From contig CBDCPI010000011.1 in assembly GCA_965220245.1 (NCBI GenBank), positions 248,001 through 312,000 on the forward strand: 64,000 bases of DNA, given 5' to 3'. The stretch is from CBDCPI01 sp965220245 (lineage in GTDB: Bacteria; Chloroflexota; Dehalococcoidia; Lucifugimonadales; UBA3495). The notes under the pieces were generated by a model. It did no database searches and was not told the DNA's origin. It saw only the letters and a list, made by a program, of their open reading frames with translations. Of the stretch, positions 8,104-17,437 are shown one piece after another (positions within the stretch are counted from its first letter, which is position 1; the number at the start of each line of letters is the position of its first letter). The position numbers and the translations under genes are program-made.

Positions 8104-8556
8104 ATACCGATGCAGCGTAAGGCTAGCGTCAATCTGCTATTTTGGGCGGCTTTCCAGCCATAATATCCGGCTGCGTAACAAAATTGTTACACCGGAGCGG
8201 CCCAAGGCGGCCAATTGGTACTACCCACCGGCCAAGCAGGAAGTTATAATACGTCGTTCGCCTCGAACGGTGATTGGGGAGACGGGCGCTTATTCAGCGA
8301 TGGCATGGTTGCCTGGCGTCAGGGCTGGGGTAAATCGCTGCTTACATGGGGCGAACCGTGGCCGGGCCCTTTTGGGTGACCATTTATTGTGATATATTTT
8401 ACAATGCCCTCCGGTAGAGTGATTTGCTAATGGGCCAGACGGGCTCATAGGCATTGAGAATCAGGCCCGGAGAGTGCCCGGAAACTTCAAGGCCAAGTAT
8501 TATTCGGGACTGTTGGGGCGTGGGTGAGGCAGGGGAATCACATTGGGAATCGGGGA
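8104..8556. other. Leader region upstream of gltB
   Basis: No gene is supported here. It contains a TATAAT hexamer at 8245-8250, an AT-rich TATATT at 8393-8398 that could be a -10 element, and the dyad at 8175-8190 described separately. The actual promoter of gltBD cannot be fixed from sequence alone. Confidence 0.5.
8175..8190. promoter_or_regulatory. Candidate operator dyad upstream of gltBD
   Basis: GTAACAAAATTGTTAC has 6-bp arms, GTAACA and TGTTAC. The spacing GTAAC-N6-GTTAC resembles nitrogen-regulator boxes of the actinobacterial GlnR type, and gltBD is a usual nitrogen-regulated target. It lies 367 bp upstream of the gltB ATG, which is far, so the assignment is speculative. Confidence 0.3.
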
Positions 8557-11500
8557 ATGAACAGCTTAAAAGAACTGGCGCAACACGGCCTCTACTCCCC
8601 TGAGCAGGAGCACGATAGCTGCGGCGTCGGAGTCGTCGCTAATATTCAGGGGGGCAAGTCCCACCAGATCATTGAAGAGGGACTCCAAGTCCTGGTCAAC
8701 TTGGGCCACCGGGGCGCAGCCGGTTGCGACCCAGAAACTGGGGACGGGGCCGGAATCCTGATTCAGACGCCCCACGAGTTCTTTGCCCGCGAGTCCGCCC
8801 GCTTGGGCTTCTCGCTGCCGGAGTCCGGCATATACGGCGTTGGCATGGTGTTTCTGTCCCCCAAACCGGAGTCACAGGAGAAGAGCCGGGCGCTGATCAA
8901 CAAGGTGATTAGCGACCAGGGGCTGGAGCTTCTCGGCTGGCGAGACGTGCCCGTAGACCACAGTAAGCTGGGCCGCGACGCCCGTGCGGTGTGCCCCCAC
9001 ATTAGCCAGGTATTTGTGGGTCCGGGTAAGACCACGCCGGACCGCGACCATTTAGATCGAAAGCTCTACGTGGTGAGAAAGGTTATCGAGCACTCCGCCG
9101 ACGAGTGGGGCTTATCGGAAGAAGACGCCGACTATTTTTATATATGCAGCCTCTCCTGCTATACGGTGGTCTATAAGGGCCTGCTGCTAGCCCACCAGAT
9201 CACTGGCTTCTACGCTGACCTCGCCGACCCGGATGTAAAGAGCGCTTTCGCGCTGGTCCACTCCCGCTTTAGCACCAATACCTTGGGCCACTGGAAGCTG
9301 GCCCATCCCTACCGTTATCTGGCCCACAACGGAGAGATCAATACCCTCCGGGGAAATCTGAACTGGATGCACGCCCGGGAGTCCCAGTTCGAATCGCCAT
9401 TATTTGGCGAGGATATGGGCAAGGTCCCGCCTGTAATGACTGCGGGAGCCAGCGACACCGCTTGCATCGACAACGCCCTGGAACTGCTGCTGATGACGGG
9501 GCGCGACTTGGACCATGCCATGCTGATGCTGATTCCTGAAGCATGGGACCAGCACGAGAGCATGCCCCAAGAAAAGAAGGACTTCTACGAGTACCATTCC
9601 TGCTTGATGGAACCCTGGGACGGCCCGGCGATGATTGTGTCCACCAACGGCCGCAGCATCTGCGCCTTGTTAGATCGCAACGGCTTGCGGCCCTTCCGGT
9701 ACACCGTAACCAAAGACGGCAAGCTGGTAATGTCCTCGGAAACCGGTGTGCTGGACATCCCTCCATCCCAAGTCAAAGAGAAGGGGCGGCTACAGCCCGG
9801 CCGGATGTTCGAAGTAAATCTCCAAGAAGGGCGGATCATTGGCGACGCCGAGTTGAAACACAAGCTCGCCAATCGGCAACCCTACGGCCAGTGGCTGAAA
9901 GAAAACAAAATCTCGTTGGACAGTCTGCCCAAACCGCGAAGCGCCAATGGCGGGCATCCGATGGGAGAAAACTTTAAGACCGCGATTAATGGCTCGATTC
10001 AGCAGCAACAGCGAGCGTTTGGCTACACTGTTGAAGAGTTGCGAATGCTGACGACGCCAATGGCCCTGAACGGGGCCGAGGCCGTGGGGTCTATGGGCAA
10101 CGATGCCCCGCTGGCGGTGTTGTCCAATAAGAACCAGCTACTGTTCAACTACTTCAAGCAGCTATTTGCCCAGGTTACCAACCCGCCATTGGACGCTATC
10201 AGAGAGGACCTAGTAACCTCGATGGAAGCGTTTATTGGCCGGGAGCAAAACCTGTTCGAGGAGACTGCGGCCCATTGCCACCAGCTAAAGCTGAAGTCCC
10301 CGATCATCTCCGGGGAAGAGATGGAGAAAATCCGGGAACTGAACGTTGGCGACCTTCGTTCGGTGACCTTGTCGGCCTTGGTCGATACCCAAGACGGGCC
10401 CGGCGCTTTGAAAGCAGCTTTGGACCGGTTGTGCTCCGGAGCGTCGCAAGCGATCAGTGATGGTTTCTCTATCATCGTGATCAGCGACCGGGGGGTGGAC
10501 GGGCGCTGGGCGCCTATCCCCAGCTTGTTGGCCACGTCGGCAGTGCATCATCACTTGATTCGGGAAGGGACTCGCACCAAGGCCGGGTTGGTGGTGGACT
10601 CCGGAGAACCTCGGGAGGTGCACCACTTCTCCGCGCTCATCGGCTACGGCGCTGGGGCGATTCATCCGTATTTGGCCTTGGCCTCGGTCCAACAACTGGC
10701 CGTTACCGGGGAGTTGAACGGCGTCAAGCCGGACTACGCCGAGAAAAACTTCATCAAGGCCAATGAAAAGGGCGTTCTGAAAGTAATGTCCAAGATGGGC
10801 ATTTCCACCGTCCAGAGCTACCGCGGCGCTCAGATATTCGAGGCCGTCGGCTTAAGCCAAGAGTTGGTGGACCAATACTTCACTTGGACTCCGACTCGTA
10901 TTCAGGGTGTCGGGTTGGATGCCATCGAAGAAGAAGTGCTGGAGCGTCACCGCGCTGCATTCGGCTCCGGCAACCAGCTTCCGGAAACCCGTCTGGACTC
11001 CGGCGGCTTCTACCAGTGGCGGCGGCATGGGGAGTTCCATCAGTGGAACCCGGAGGTCATCGCCAAACTCCAGGACTCGACCCGTTCCGGGAATTGGAAC
11101 ACCTACAAAGAGTTTTCCCGCTCGGTCAACGACCAAAGTAGGAATATGGCAACTTTGCGCGGGCTGCTGGAGTTCAAAAAGGAACGGCCTCCGGTGCCCC
11201 TCGAAGAGGTTGAACCGGCTAGTGAAATAGTCAAGCGATTCGCCACCGGGGCGGTCTCTTTGGGCTCGATCAGTAGAGAGGCCCACGAGACTATGGCTAT
11301 TGCCATGAACCGCTTGGGAGCGCGGAGCAACACCGGAGAGGGCGGCGAGGACTTTCATCGCTACACTCCGGATGCCAACGGCGATTCCCGCAGCAGTGCG
11401 GTCAAACAAGTGGCCTCGGGCCGGTTCGGCGTAACATCCAATTACTTGGTAAACGCTACCGACTTGCAGATAAAGATGGCCCAAGGCTCCAAGCCCGGCG

Positions 11501-13155
11501 AGGGTGGACAGCTCTCGGGCAACAAGGTGGACGAGTATATCGGCTGGGTGCGCCGGACCACCCCTGGCGTGGAATTGATCTCGCCCCCGCCCCACCACGA
11601 TATCTACTCCATTGAAGACTTGGCCCAACTGATCCATGATCTGAAGAACATTAATCCTGAAGCCCGCATCCACGTTAAGCTGGTCGCCGAGGTCGGCGTG
11701 GGAACGGTGGCCGCTGGAGTGGCCAAGGGACATGCCGATGTGGTGTTGATCAGCGGGCACGACGGTGGCACCGGCAACTCTCCCGAGTCGTCCATCAAGT
11801 ATGCGGGGCTGCCCTGGGAGTTGGGCATCGCCGAGACCCAACAGGTACTGGTGGCTAACGGGCTCAGAAGCAGGATTTCGGTGCAGACCGACGGCCAGCT
11901 AAAGACCGGACGGGACGCCGCCATAGCCGCTTTCCTAGGAGCGGAAGAGTTTGGCTACGCCACCGGGGCGCTGATTGTCAATGGCTGTATCATGCTGCGG
12001 AAATGCCACTTGGGCACCTGCTCCGTGGGCATCGCTACTCAAGACCCCGAACTCCGGATGCGCTTCAGTGGCAAACCGGAATACTTGGTCAACTACTTCA
12101 CTTTCGTGGCCGAAGAGCTACGGGAGATAATGGCCGAGTTGGGTTTTCGCACCGTGAATGAAATGATCGGCCGGGTGGATATGTTGGATGCCCGGAACGC
12201 GGTGGAACACTGGAAAGCCCAGGGTCTTGACCTTTCCCGGCTCCTTTACCACCAGCCGGTACGGGTGGAAGGAGACCATACCTACTGCACCGAGCCGCAG
12301 GACCACGGACTGGACCGGGCGCTGGACAACCAGTTGATTGCCCTAGCCGCCCCGGCCTTGGAGCGCCAAGCGCCGGTAACGATCAAGTTGCCCATTAGCA
12401 ACTCCAATCGCACTGTCGGCGCGATGTTAAGCGGTCAAATCGCCAAGCGCCACGGTGAAGACGGGTTGCCGCCGGATACCATAAAGATTGAGCTAGAGGG
12501 TTCAGCCGGCCAGAGCTTTGGCGCCTTTCTGTCCAAGGGGGTCCATATCCGGCTGGAGGGCGACTCCAACGACTACTTGGGCAAGGGTATGAGCGGCGGC
12601 CGCATCGTAGTCTGCCCACCGGCCGACGCCGACTTCGCTCCTGAAGAGAACATCATCGTAGGTAACGTTGTACTTTACGGGGCTACCGGTGGTGAGGTGT
12701 TCATCCACGGCGTGGCTGGCGAGCGTTTCTGTGTCCGCAACAGTGGCGTCCATGCGGTGGTGGAGAGTGTTGGCGACCACGGGTGTGAGTACATGACCGG
12801 GGGGGTGGTGGTGGTGCTGGGGAAGACCGGGCGCAACTTTGCCGCTGGCATGAGCGGCGGCATTGCTTTTGTTTACGACGAGGACGGGGATTTTGCCACC
12901 CGATTCAACCCGGGGCTAGCGGACTTGGAGCCGGTGGTGGAGACCGATGATATTGAGACTCTCCGCCGGAAGGTCGAAGACCACTTGAGGTACACCAATT
13001 CCAACCCGGCTAGGCGTATATTGGAACACTGGGATGAGGCCCTGCCCCGGTTCAAGAAGATCATGCCCAGGGACTATCGCCGAGTGTTGGCAGAGAGGGA
13101 AGAGAGGGGTGTGGCGGAAAAACAGGAGGAGCTAGAAACAATTTTCCATGGGTAA
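8557..13155 (+). CDS. gltB: Glutamate synthase large subunit
   Basis: Makes two glutamates from glutamine and 2-oxoglutarate, with electrons from GltD. The 1532-aa chain has the class II amidotransferase domain first (mature N-terminal Cys in HDSCGVG, residue 22, so a short propeptide is cleaved), then the central and FMN-binding barrel domains (EARIHVKLVAEVGVGTVAAG; GHDGGTG). Next come the 3Fe-4S cysteines CIMLRKCHLGTC and the C-terminal GXGXG beta helix. ATG at 8557 is preferred; an in-frame GTG at 8524 would add 11 residues before the propeptide. The gltD start overlaps its end by 8 nt, so the two subunits are co-translated. Confidence 0.95.
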   Translation: MNSLKELAQHGLYSPEQEHDSCGVGVVANIQGGKSHQIIEEGLQVLVNLGHRGAAGCDPETGDGAGILIQTPHEFFARESARLGFSLPESGIYGVGMVFLSPKPESQEKSRALINKVISDQGLELLGWRDVPVDHSKLGRDARAVCPHISQVFVGPGKTTPDRDHLDRKLYVVRKVIEHSADEWGLSEEDADYFYICSLSCYTVVYKGLLLAHQITGFYADLADPDVKSAFALVHSRFSTNTLGHWKLAHPYRYLAHNGEINTLRGNLNWMHARESQFESPLFGEDMGKVPPVMTAGASDTACIDNALELLLMTGRDLDHAMLMLIPEAWDQHESMPQEKKDFYEYHSCLMEPWDGPAMIVSTNGRSICALLDRNGLRPFRYTVTKDGKLVMSSETGVLDIPPSQVKEKGRLQPGRMFEVNLQEGRIIGDAELKHKLANRQPYGQWLKENKISLDSLPKPRSANGGHPMGENFKTAINGSIQQQQRAFGYTVEELRMLTTPMALNGAEAVGSMGNDAPLAVLSNKNQLLFNYFKQLFAQVTNPPLDAIREDLVTSMEAFIGREQNLFEETAAHCHQLKLKSPIISGEEMEKIRELNVGDLRSVTLSALVDTQDGPGALKAALDRLCSGASQAISDGFSIIVISDRGVDGRWAPIPSLLATSAVHHHLIREGTRTKAGLVVDSGEPREVHHFSALIGYGAGAIHPYLALASVQQLAVTGELNGVKPDYAEKNFIKANEKGVLKVMSKMGISTVQSYRGAQIFEAVGLSQELVDQYFTWTPTRIQGVGLDAIEEEVLERHRAAFGSGNQLPETRLDSGGFYQWRRHGEFHQWNPEVIAKLQDSTRSGNWNTYKEFSRSVNDQSRNMATLRGLLEFKKERPPVPLEEVEPASEIVKRFATGAVSLGSISREAHETMAIAMNRLGARSNTGEGGEDFHRYTPDANGDSRSSAVKQVASGRFGVTSNYLVNATDLQIKMAQGSKPGEGGQLSGNKVDEYIGWVRRTTPGVELISPPPHHDIYSIEDLAQLIHDLKNINPEARIHVKLVAEVGVGTVAAGVAKGHADVVLISGHDGGTGNSPESSIKYAGLPWELGIAETQQVLVANGLRSRISVQTDGQLKTGRDAAIAAFLGAEEFGYATGALIVNGCIMLRKCHLGTCSVGIATQDPELRMRFSGKPEYLVNYFTFVAEELREIMAELGFRTVNEMIGRVDMLDARNAVEHWKAQGLDLSRLLYHQPVRVEGDHTYCTEPQDHGLDRALDNQLIALAAPALERQAPVTIKLPISNSNRTVGAMLSGQIAKRHGEDGLPPDTIKIELEGSAGQSFGAFLSKGVHIRLEGDSNDYLGKGMSGGRIVVCPPADADFAPEENIIVGNVVLYGATGGEVFIHGVAGERFCVRNSGVHAVVESVGDHGCEYMTGGVVVVLGKTGRNFAAGMSGGIAFVYDEDGDFATRFNPGLADLEPVVETDDIETLRRKVEDHLRYTNSNPARRILEHWDEALPRFKKIMPRDYRRVLAEREERGVAEKQEELETIFHG

Positions 13156-14608
13156 ACCCACAGGATTTATGGACTCCGGGCGTAAGCCGCCGGAGCGTCG
13201 GCCTGTGCCCGAGCGGAAAATGGACTTCCGGGAGTTCTACCAGCCTTGGCCGGAGAGTCAGGCTAAAGAGCAAGGCTCCCGCTGTATGGACTGCGCGGTC
13301 CCCTTTTGCCACATGGGCTGCCCCTTGGGCAACGTGATTCCCGAGTTCAACCACCAAGTGTATCTGGGGAACTGGCAGGAAGCCTTGGATATACTTCTTT
13401 CTACTAACAACTTCCCGGAATTCACTGGCCGTATCTGTCCCGCCCCTTGCGAAGCGTCTTGCGTCCTCAACATCGACGCCGATCCAGTAACGATCGAATA
13501 CATCGAGAAAGAAATATCCTCCAAGGGCTTTGAAAACGGCTGGATTCGCCCGGCTCTCCCCGAGGTACGCACCGGCAAAAAGGTAGCCGTGGTGGGATCG
13601 GGTCCCGCGGGCTTGGCGGCGGCTCAACAATTGAACCGGGCTGGCCATTGGGTCACAGTGCTGGAGCGAGACGAGCGCATCGGCGGTCTGCTTACCCTGG
13701 GGATTCCAGACTTCAAGCTGGAAAAGGACGTGGTCAACCGCCGGGTGCAGCTAATGGCCGATGAGGGGATTACGTTCTCCACCGGCGTCAACGTGGGAAA
13801 CAATTACCCGGTGGAAGAGTTGCTGGGCAACTACGACGCCATCTGCCTTACTTGCGGTTCCACTGAGGCCCGGAACCTACCGGTGCCGGGCCGAGAGTTG
13901 GACGGGATCCACTTGGCCATGGAATACCTGACTCAACAGAACCGCATTATTGACGGCGATTACGTCGACCCGGAGCAACGGATCACGGCGGAAGGGAAAC
14001 GAGTGGTGATACTGGGCGGCGGCGACACCGGCGCTGACTGCTTGGGGACGGCCCACCGCCAAGGCGCCGAGGTGGTATACCAACTGGAACTGCTACCCGA
14101 ACCACCGGCCCATCGCCAGGCCAACAACCCTTGGCCGCAGTGGCCGGCCATCCAGCGTACTACGCCCGCCCACGAGGAGGGCGGCATCCGCGACTACAAT
14201 GTATTGACCAAGTCCTTCTCCGGCTGCGATGGCAAAGTCGGGCGGTTGCACGCGGTCCGCATCGACTGGAGCCAGATAGGCGGGAACGGCCGCCCGGAAA
14301 TGCGAGAAGTGCCAGGCAGCGACTTTGAAATCGAAACCGATCTGGTGCTCTTGGCAATGGGGTTCCTGCACCCCGAGCACGAAGGGATGTTGACCGACCT
14401 GGGTGTGGAGTTGGACGGCCGGGGCAACATCAAGGTGGATGCCGACAAGATGACCAGCGTTCCCGGAGTGTTCGCCGGGGGCGACGCGGCCCGGGGCCAG
14501 TCTCTGGTGGTCTGGGCCATCGCCGAGGGTCGAGAAGTCGCCCGTGGTGTGGACCGGTACCTCATGGGACGTTCCGGCCTGCCTCGCTCTCTGCCGTTGA
14601 CGGGCTAA
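13148..14608 (+). CDS. gltD: Glutamate synthase small subunit
   Basis: NADPH-dependent reductase subunit (486 aa) that feeds electrons to GltB. The N-terminus carries two 4Fe-4S cysteine sets (CMDCAVPFCHMGC and CPAPCEASC). The FAD-binding Rossmann motif is VVGSGPAGLAAAQQL (about residue 148) and the NADPH motif VVILGGGDTGADC (about 285). The C-terminal GDAARGQSLVVWAI segment is the second FAD contact. Length is normal for the family. It ends the operon, and a bidirectional terminator follows. Confidence 0.95.
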   Translation: MGKPTGFMDSGRKPPERRPVPERKMDFREFYQPWPESQAKEQGSRCMDCAVPFCHMGCPLGNVIPEFNHQVYLGNWQEALDILLSTNNFPEFTGRICPAPCEASCVLNIDADPVTIEYIEKEISSKGFENGWIRPALPEVRTGKKVAVVGSGPAGLAAAQQLNRAGHWVTVLERDERIGGLLTLGIPDFKLEKDVVNRRVQLMADEGITFSTGVNVGNNYPVEELLGNYDAICLTCGSTEARNLPVPGRELDGIHLAMEYLTQQNRIIDGDYVDPEQRITAEGKRVVILGGGDTGADCLGTAHRQGAEVVYQLELLPEPPAHRQANNPWPQWPAIQRTTPAHEEGGIRDYNVLTKSFSGCDGKVGRLHAVRIDWSQIGGNGRPEMREVPGSDFEIETDLVLLAMGFLHPEHEGMLTDLGVELDGRGNIKVDADKMTSVPGVFAGGDAARGQSLVVWAIAEGREVARGVDRYLMGRSGLPRSLPLTG

Positions 14609-14728
14609 CCCGGCTGCCTCTCCCTTCTACGGTCTCCTGCCCGCGGCGGTAGTTGAGAATTTTCGAATCTACTAGGACTCCCATAGGCGACGCCGACGAC
14701 TGTTGCTGGCGTAACCGGAACTGAAACC

Positions 14729-14771
14729 AAAAAGAGGCGCCAAGGAATTCATCCACTTGGCGCCTCTTTTT
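14729..14771. terminator. Bidirectional terminator between gltD and LLM gene
   Basis: A 16-bp perfect stem (AAAAAGAGGCGCCAAG and CTTGGCGCCTCTTTTT) closes an 11-nt loop. It has a T-run on both strands and sits between two convergent genes, so it can serve both. Confidence 0.92.
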
Positions 14772-14846
14772 GTGTCCCCTATTGGTTAATTCCCGCCACC
14801 CCGGCTGGCATTCCGCCCGTGGGTATGCAAGTGCCAATGGTGTTAG

Positions 14847-16013
14847 CTATTTCTTCCCGTAGAAAGCATCGCTGGCCCGCTGCAGACCGGCTACCCGGTT
14901 GGCTTGCAGAGCGTCTTTCCGCTCGCTGGCCCACTGCTGAGAGGTGACGATTCCGGTTAAAGACCCCTGGAAGTGGGGCATGACGTAGCGGGCCAATAGC
15001 TCATAGCTCCGGTGGACCTTGTCCCGGGGAGCCCAGTCCTCTACCCGGACCATGAAACTGCCGAAGCCGCCGCTGATCTCCTGCAATCGTTCGATGCCGG
15101 CAATGCAGTCATCGGGTGTGCCCACAATCCACTGATTGTGCTCCACCATGTAGTCGACGATCTGGTTTCGAGGCACGTCGGGCGCCGGATTGCCCAACGT
15201 CTCGTGGAAATACTCGGTGACGACCCTCGCCGAGCCTTCCCGAATGTCCTCAAAGGCTTGCTCGCGGGTCTCGGCCAAGTGGCAACCCATCACGATGCCC
15301 CAGTCTTCCCGCCGCATCGTCTTGTTGTGCTCGGCTGCGGTCTCTTCAGCTATGGTCCACAACTCCTGCAACGAGGTGCGGCGGATGGTGTCGCGGGGCA
15401 CGCTCAAGGAGAGAACCGCCGCACCATGCTTTCCGGCTAGGGTTACTCCCGAAGGTGACTCCACCGAGGCCACGGCCACGGGTAGATGCGGCTGTTGATA
15501 GGGACGTAGTTGAAGCACCGCTTCGTTCAGTTCAAACCAGTCGCTTTTGTAGCTGATGGGATCCGTTTCGGTGAACAGCCGCATGATGATGCCCAACGAT
15601 TCGTCCATCATTTCTCGCTGCCGTTCCGGCTTGATACCCAGCATCAAAGCGTCCGATGCCAATGCACCGGGACCGACCCCCAAGATCACCCGGCCTCGCG
15701 TCAGGTGGTCCAGCAAGACCATGCGGTTTGCTACCATGTAGGGATGGTGATACGGCAGGCTGACTACCCCGGTCCCCAACCGGATGTTGCGGGTGCGTTC
15801 GGCAGCCGTGGCCATGAACACCTCCGGCGACGCGATGGTTTCCCATCCGGCGCTGTGGTGCTCGCCGATGTAGGCTTCGTCGAACCCCAGGGTGTCGATC
15901 CACTGTAGTAGTTCCAAGTCTCGTTCCAAGGCTAACGTCGGGTTTTCACCTACCCGATGAAAGGGCGCCATAAACACCCCGAATTTCATTCTGGCGGGTG
16001 CCGTCATGCTCAT
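14847..16013 (-). CDS. LLM-class flavin-dependent monooxygenase
   Basis: A 388-aa luciferase-like TIM-barrel protein, related to limonene 1,2-monooxygenase and alkanal monooxygenase alpha chains. Typical segments are FGVFMAPFH at the N-terminus, EHHSAGWE, IRLGTGVVSLPYHHP and DHLTRGRVILGVGPG. Such enzymes use reduced FMN or F420 with O2 to oxygenate or desulfurise small organics; the substrate cannot be read from sequence. Two ATGs are possible, at 16013 and 16007. The GGGAGG site is better spaced for 16007. It is a single-gene unit ending at the shared terminator. Confidence 0.88.
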   Translation of the reverse strand: MSMTAPARMKFGVFMAPFHRVGENPTLALERDLELLQWIDTLGFDEAYIGEHHSAGWETIASPEVFMATAAERTRNIRLGTGVVSLPYHHPYMVANRMVLLDHLTRGRVILGVGPGALASDALMLGIKPERQREMMDESLGIIMRLFTETDPISYKSDWFELNEAVLQLRPYQQPHLPVAVASVESPSGVTLAGKHGAAVLSLSVPRDTIRRTSLQELWTIAEETAAEHNKTMRREDWGIVMGCHLAETREQAFEDIREGSARVVTEYFHETLGNPAPDVPRNQIVDYMVEHNQWIVGTPDDCIAGIERLQEISGGFGSFMVRVEDWAPRDKVHRSYELLARYVMPHFQGSLTGIVTSQQWASERKDALQANRVAGLQRASDAFYGKK

Positions 16014-16235
16014 GTCCTCCCGTTTAGCTTATCCTCTATCTGCGCCCACCCATCGGCACTTCCCCTACAGCGACGTTCCCGGTAGACCAGTCTACCTCGT
16101 TGTCGGGAGGATGGCGCTATGGCGCAAAGCGCAAACCAACTGCTAAATCTCTTGAGTGGCACCCATTCTAACATGGGCTGACGGATTCATCCACGGGCGG
16201 TTAGGCCCATCAGATGCAGGTGGTAGCGGCGGCGG

Positions 16236-16274
16236 CCAGGGCCTTTTCCCAGGGCCTTTTCCCAGGGCCTTTTC
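16236..16274. repeat. Tandem repeat, 3 x 13 bp
   Basis: CCAGGGCCTTTTC is repeated three times head to tail (16236-16248, 16249-16261, 16262-16274), directly before a dispersed hairpin repeat. The rest of the 16014-16504 gap holds no recognisable gene. Confidence 0.9.
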
Positions 16275-16277
16275 CAT

Positions 16278-16376
16278 TGTCACCCCGAACGCAGTGAGGG
16301 GTCTAAAATCCCTCTGGAAAGGCAAAGTTGACCCCAGTAAGAATTTTAGATTCCTCGCGCTGCTCGGAATGACAGA
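16278..16376. repeat. Dispersed hairpin repeat, copy 1
   Basis: A roughly 100-bp inverted-repeat unit running from TTGTCACCCCGAACGCAGTG to CTCGGAATGACAG. The arms contain TCTAAAATCCC and GAATTTTAGATTCC. A close copy lies at 28315-28413, including the flanking CAGGG and GCTC.GAATGA words. It is non-coding and possibly a small mobile unit. Confidence 0.85.
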
Positions 16377-16504
16377 AAGGGGCTCGGAATGAGAATAAAA
16401 AGGCCCTTGGCCGGCGGCCATCACGGGTGGCGGAGCGTTGGGGAACGTGGTATCTTTGGTCAACCGGGAACATGCCCTTCAAATCAAACAAGAGAGGTAA
16501 CAAG

Positions 16505-16930
16505 ATGCCCCAGATTAAGCATATCGCCATTGCCACCAATGACGCCGAAAAGACCGCTAGGTTCTATTCCGAAGTGTTTGGGCTCCGCGAGGTCGCCAAG
16601 CTGGACGGGGAGAACGCCAAAGGGTTCATGCTCAGCGACGGCAATGTTAACATGGCCATCTTGGACTTCCAAAACGACGCGGTGGCCGGCGAACGGGGTA
16701 AGGACTGGGAAGGCATCCACCATATCGGCTTCGAAGTGGAGAGCCTGGAGGAGATTGAGGCAAGGTTGGCCAACGCTGGCTCCCAACCGATGGACTCGGT
16801 CAACAATGCGTTGCACGCCGGCATGGGTGGTCCCCGCACCCAGAACGTGGAGAGTAAGTACGAAGGCCCCAACGGGGAGATGATTGACGTCTCCGGCACC
16901 GGTTGGATCGGCACCCGTGGCTTGGACTAG
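16505..16930 (+). CDS. VOC-family protein (glyoxalase/dioxygenase fold)
   Basis: A 141-aa single-domain vicinal-oxygen-chelate protein. It opens with IKHIAIATNDAEKTARFYSE, the usual first metal-ligand strand, then a WEGIHHIGFEVES strand (second His) and a terminal NGEMIDVSGTGW (Glu). This arrangement fits methylmalonyl-CoA epimerase or glyoxalase-like members, but the reaction cannot be assigned. ATG at 16505 is chosen because a GAGAGG site precedes it and homology starts there. Confidence 0.85.
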   Translation: MPQIKHIAIATNDAEKTARFYSEVFGLREVAKLDGENAKGFMLSDGNVNMAILDFQNDAVAGERGKDWEGIHHIGFEVESLEEIEARLANAGSQPMDSVNNALHAGMGGPRTQNVESKYEGPNGEMIDVSGTGWIGTRGLD

Positions 16931-16960
16931 ACCGGCTTAAGTCTTGGAGTCTTTGGCGAA

Positions 16961-17314
16961 ATGACGACGGCGCAGAAGCACGCCGAGACAGCCCGGGAAT
17001 TCCTGGAAGCGGTGAGCGGTGAGTTTGCTGCCGGGGACCTGCTGCAAGGCTCGGAGAAGATGTGGGGCGCCGCCGCCCACGCGGTGATGGCTGTAGCCCA
17101 GCAGCGTGGTTGGAGCTATGGCAAGCACTATGCAATCAAAGTCGCGGCGCGTCGGCTCGCTGAGGAACAAAACGACCCGGCATTGAGAACCGGATTTGCG
17201 ATGGCGGAGCATTTCCACGCTAACTTCTATCACGACTTCATGGAAAACGACACCATAGAGGATTCCCGCCCGGTAGTGACAGACTTCGTTGAACGAGTGT
17301 TGGGCTTGGTCTAG
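16961..17314 (+). CDS. HEPN-like small helical protein (PaREP1-type)
   Basis: A 117-aa, all-helical protein. The pattern KHAETAREFLEAV, then SEKMWGAAAHAVMAVAQQRG and later HFHANFYHDFM, fits PaREP1/HEPN-like domains that pack as a four-helix bundle. Some HEPN proteins are RNases paired with nucleotidyltransferases, but no such partner lies nearby. It starts 30 nt after the VOC gene, so it is probably in the same transcript. Another HEPN-like protein of this kind is at 53990-54385. Confidence 0.6.
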   Translation: MTTAQKHAETAREFLEAVSGEFAAGDLLQGSEKMWGAAAHAVMAVAQQRGWSYGKHYAIKVAARRLAEEQNDPALRTGFAMAEHFHANFYHDFMENDTIEDSRPVVTDFVERVLGLV

Positions 17315-17343
17315 CTAAAGGCTTTTACCCTTGGGCAATTGAG

Positions 17344-17374
17344 ACGCCCGGCCTGATTAGGCCGGGCGTTTTCG
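17344..17374 (+). terminator. Rho-independent terminator
   Basis: Perfect 11-bp GC-rich stem ACGCCCGGCCT / AGGCCGGGCGT with a GATT loop, followed by TTTTCGTT. It lies 30 nt after the HEPN-like gene. Confidence 0.93.
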
Positions 17375-17437
17375 TTGGGGCCGGGTAACACGCCGCCGGT
17401 TAGCCATTGTCTGGGGGTTGCTAACACTATGCCTAGA

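Noticed and set aside
8566..12863. Many long reading frames opposite gltB on the minus strand
   Set aside because: They lie fully inside a strongly conserved gene, have no family motifs or ribosome-binding sites, and follow from high GC at third positions.
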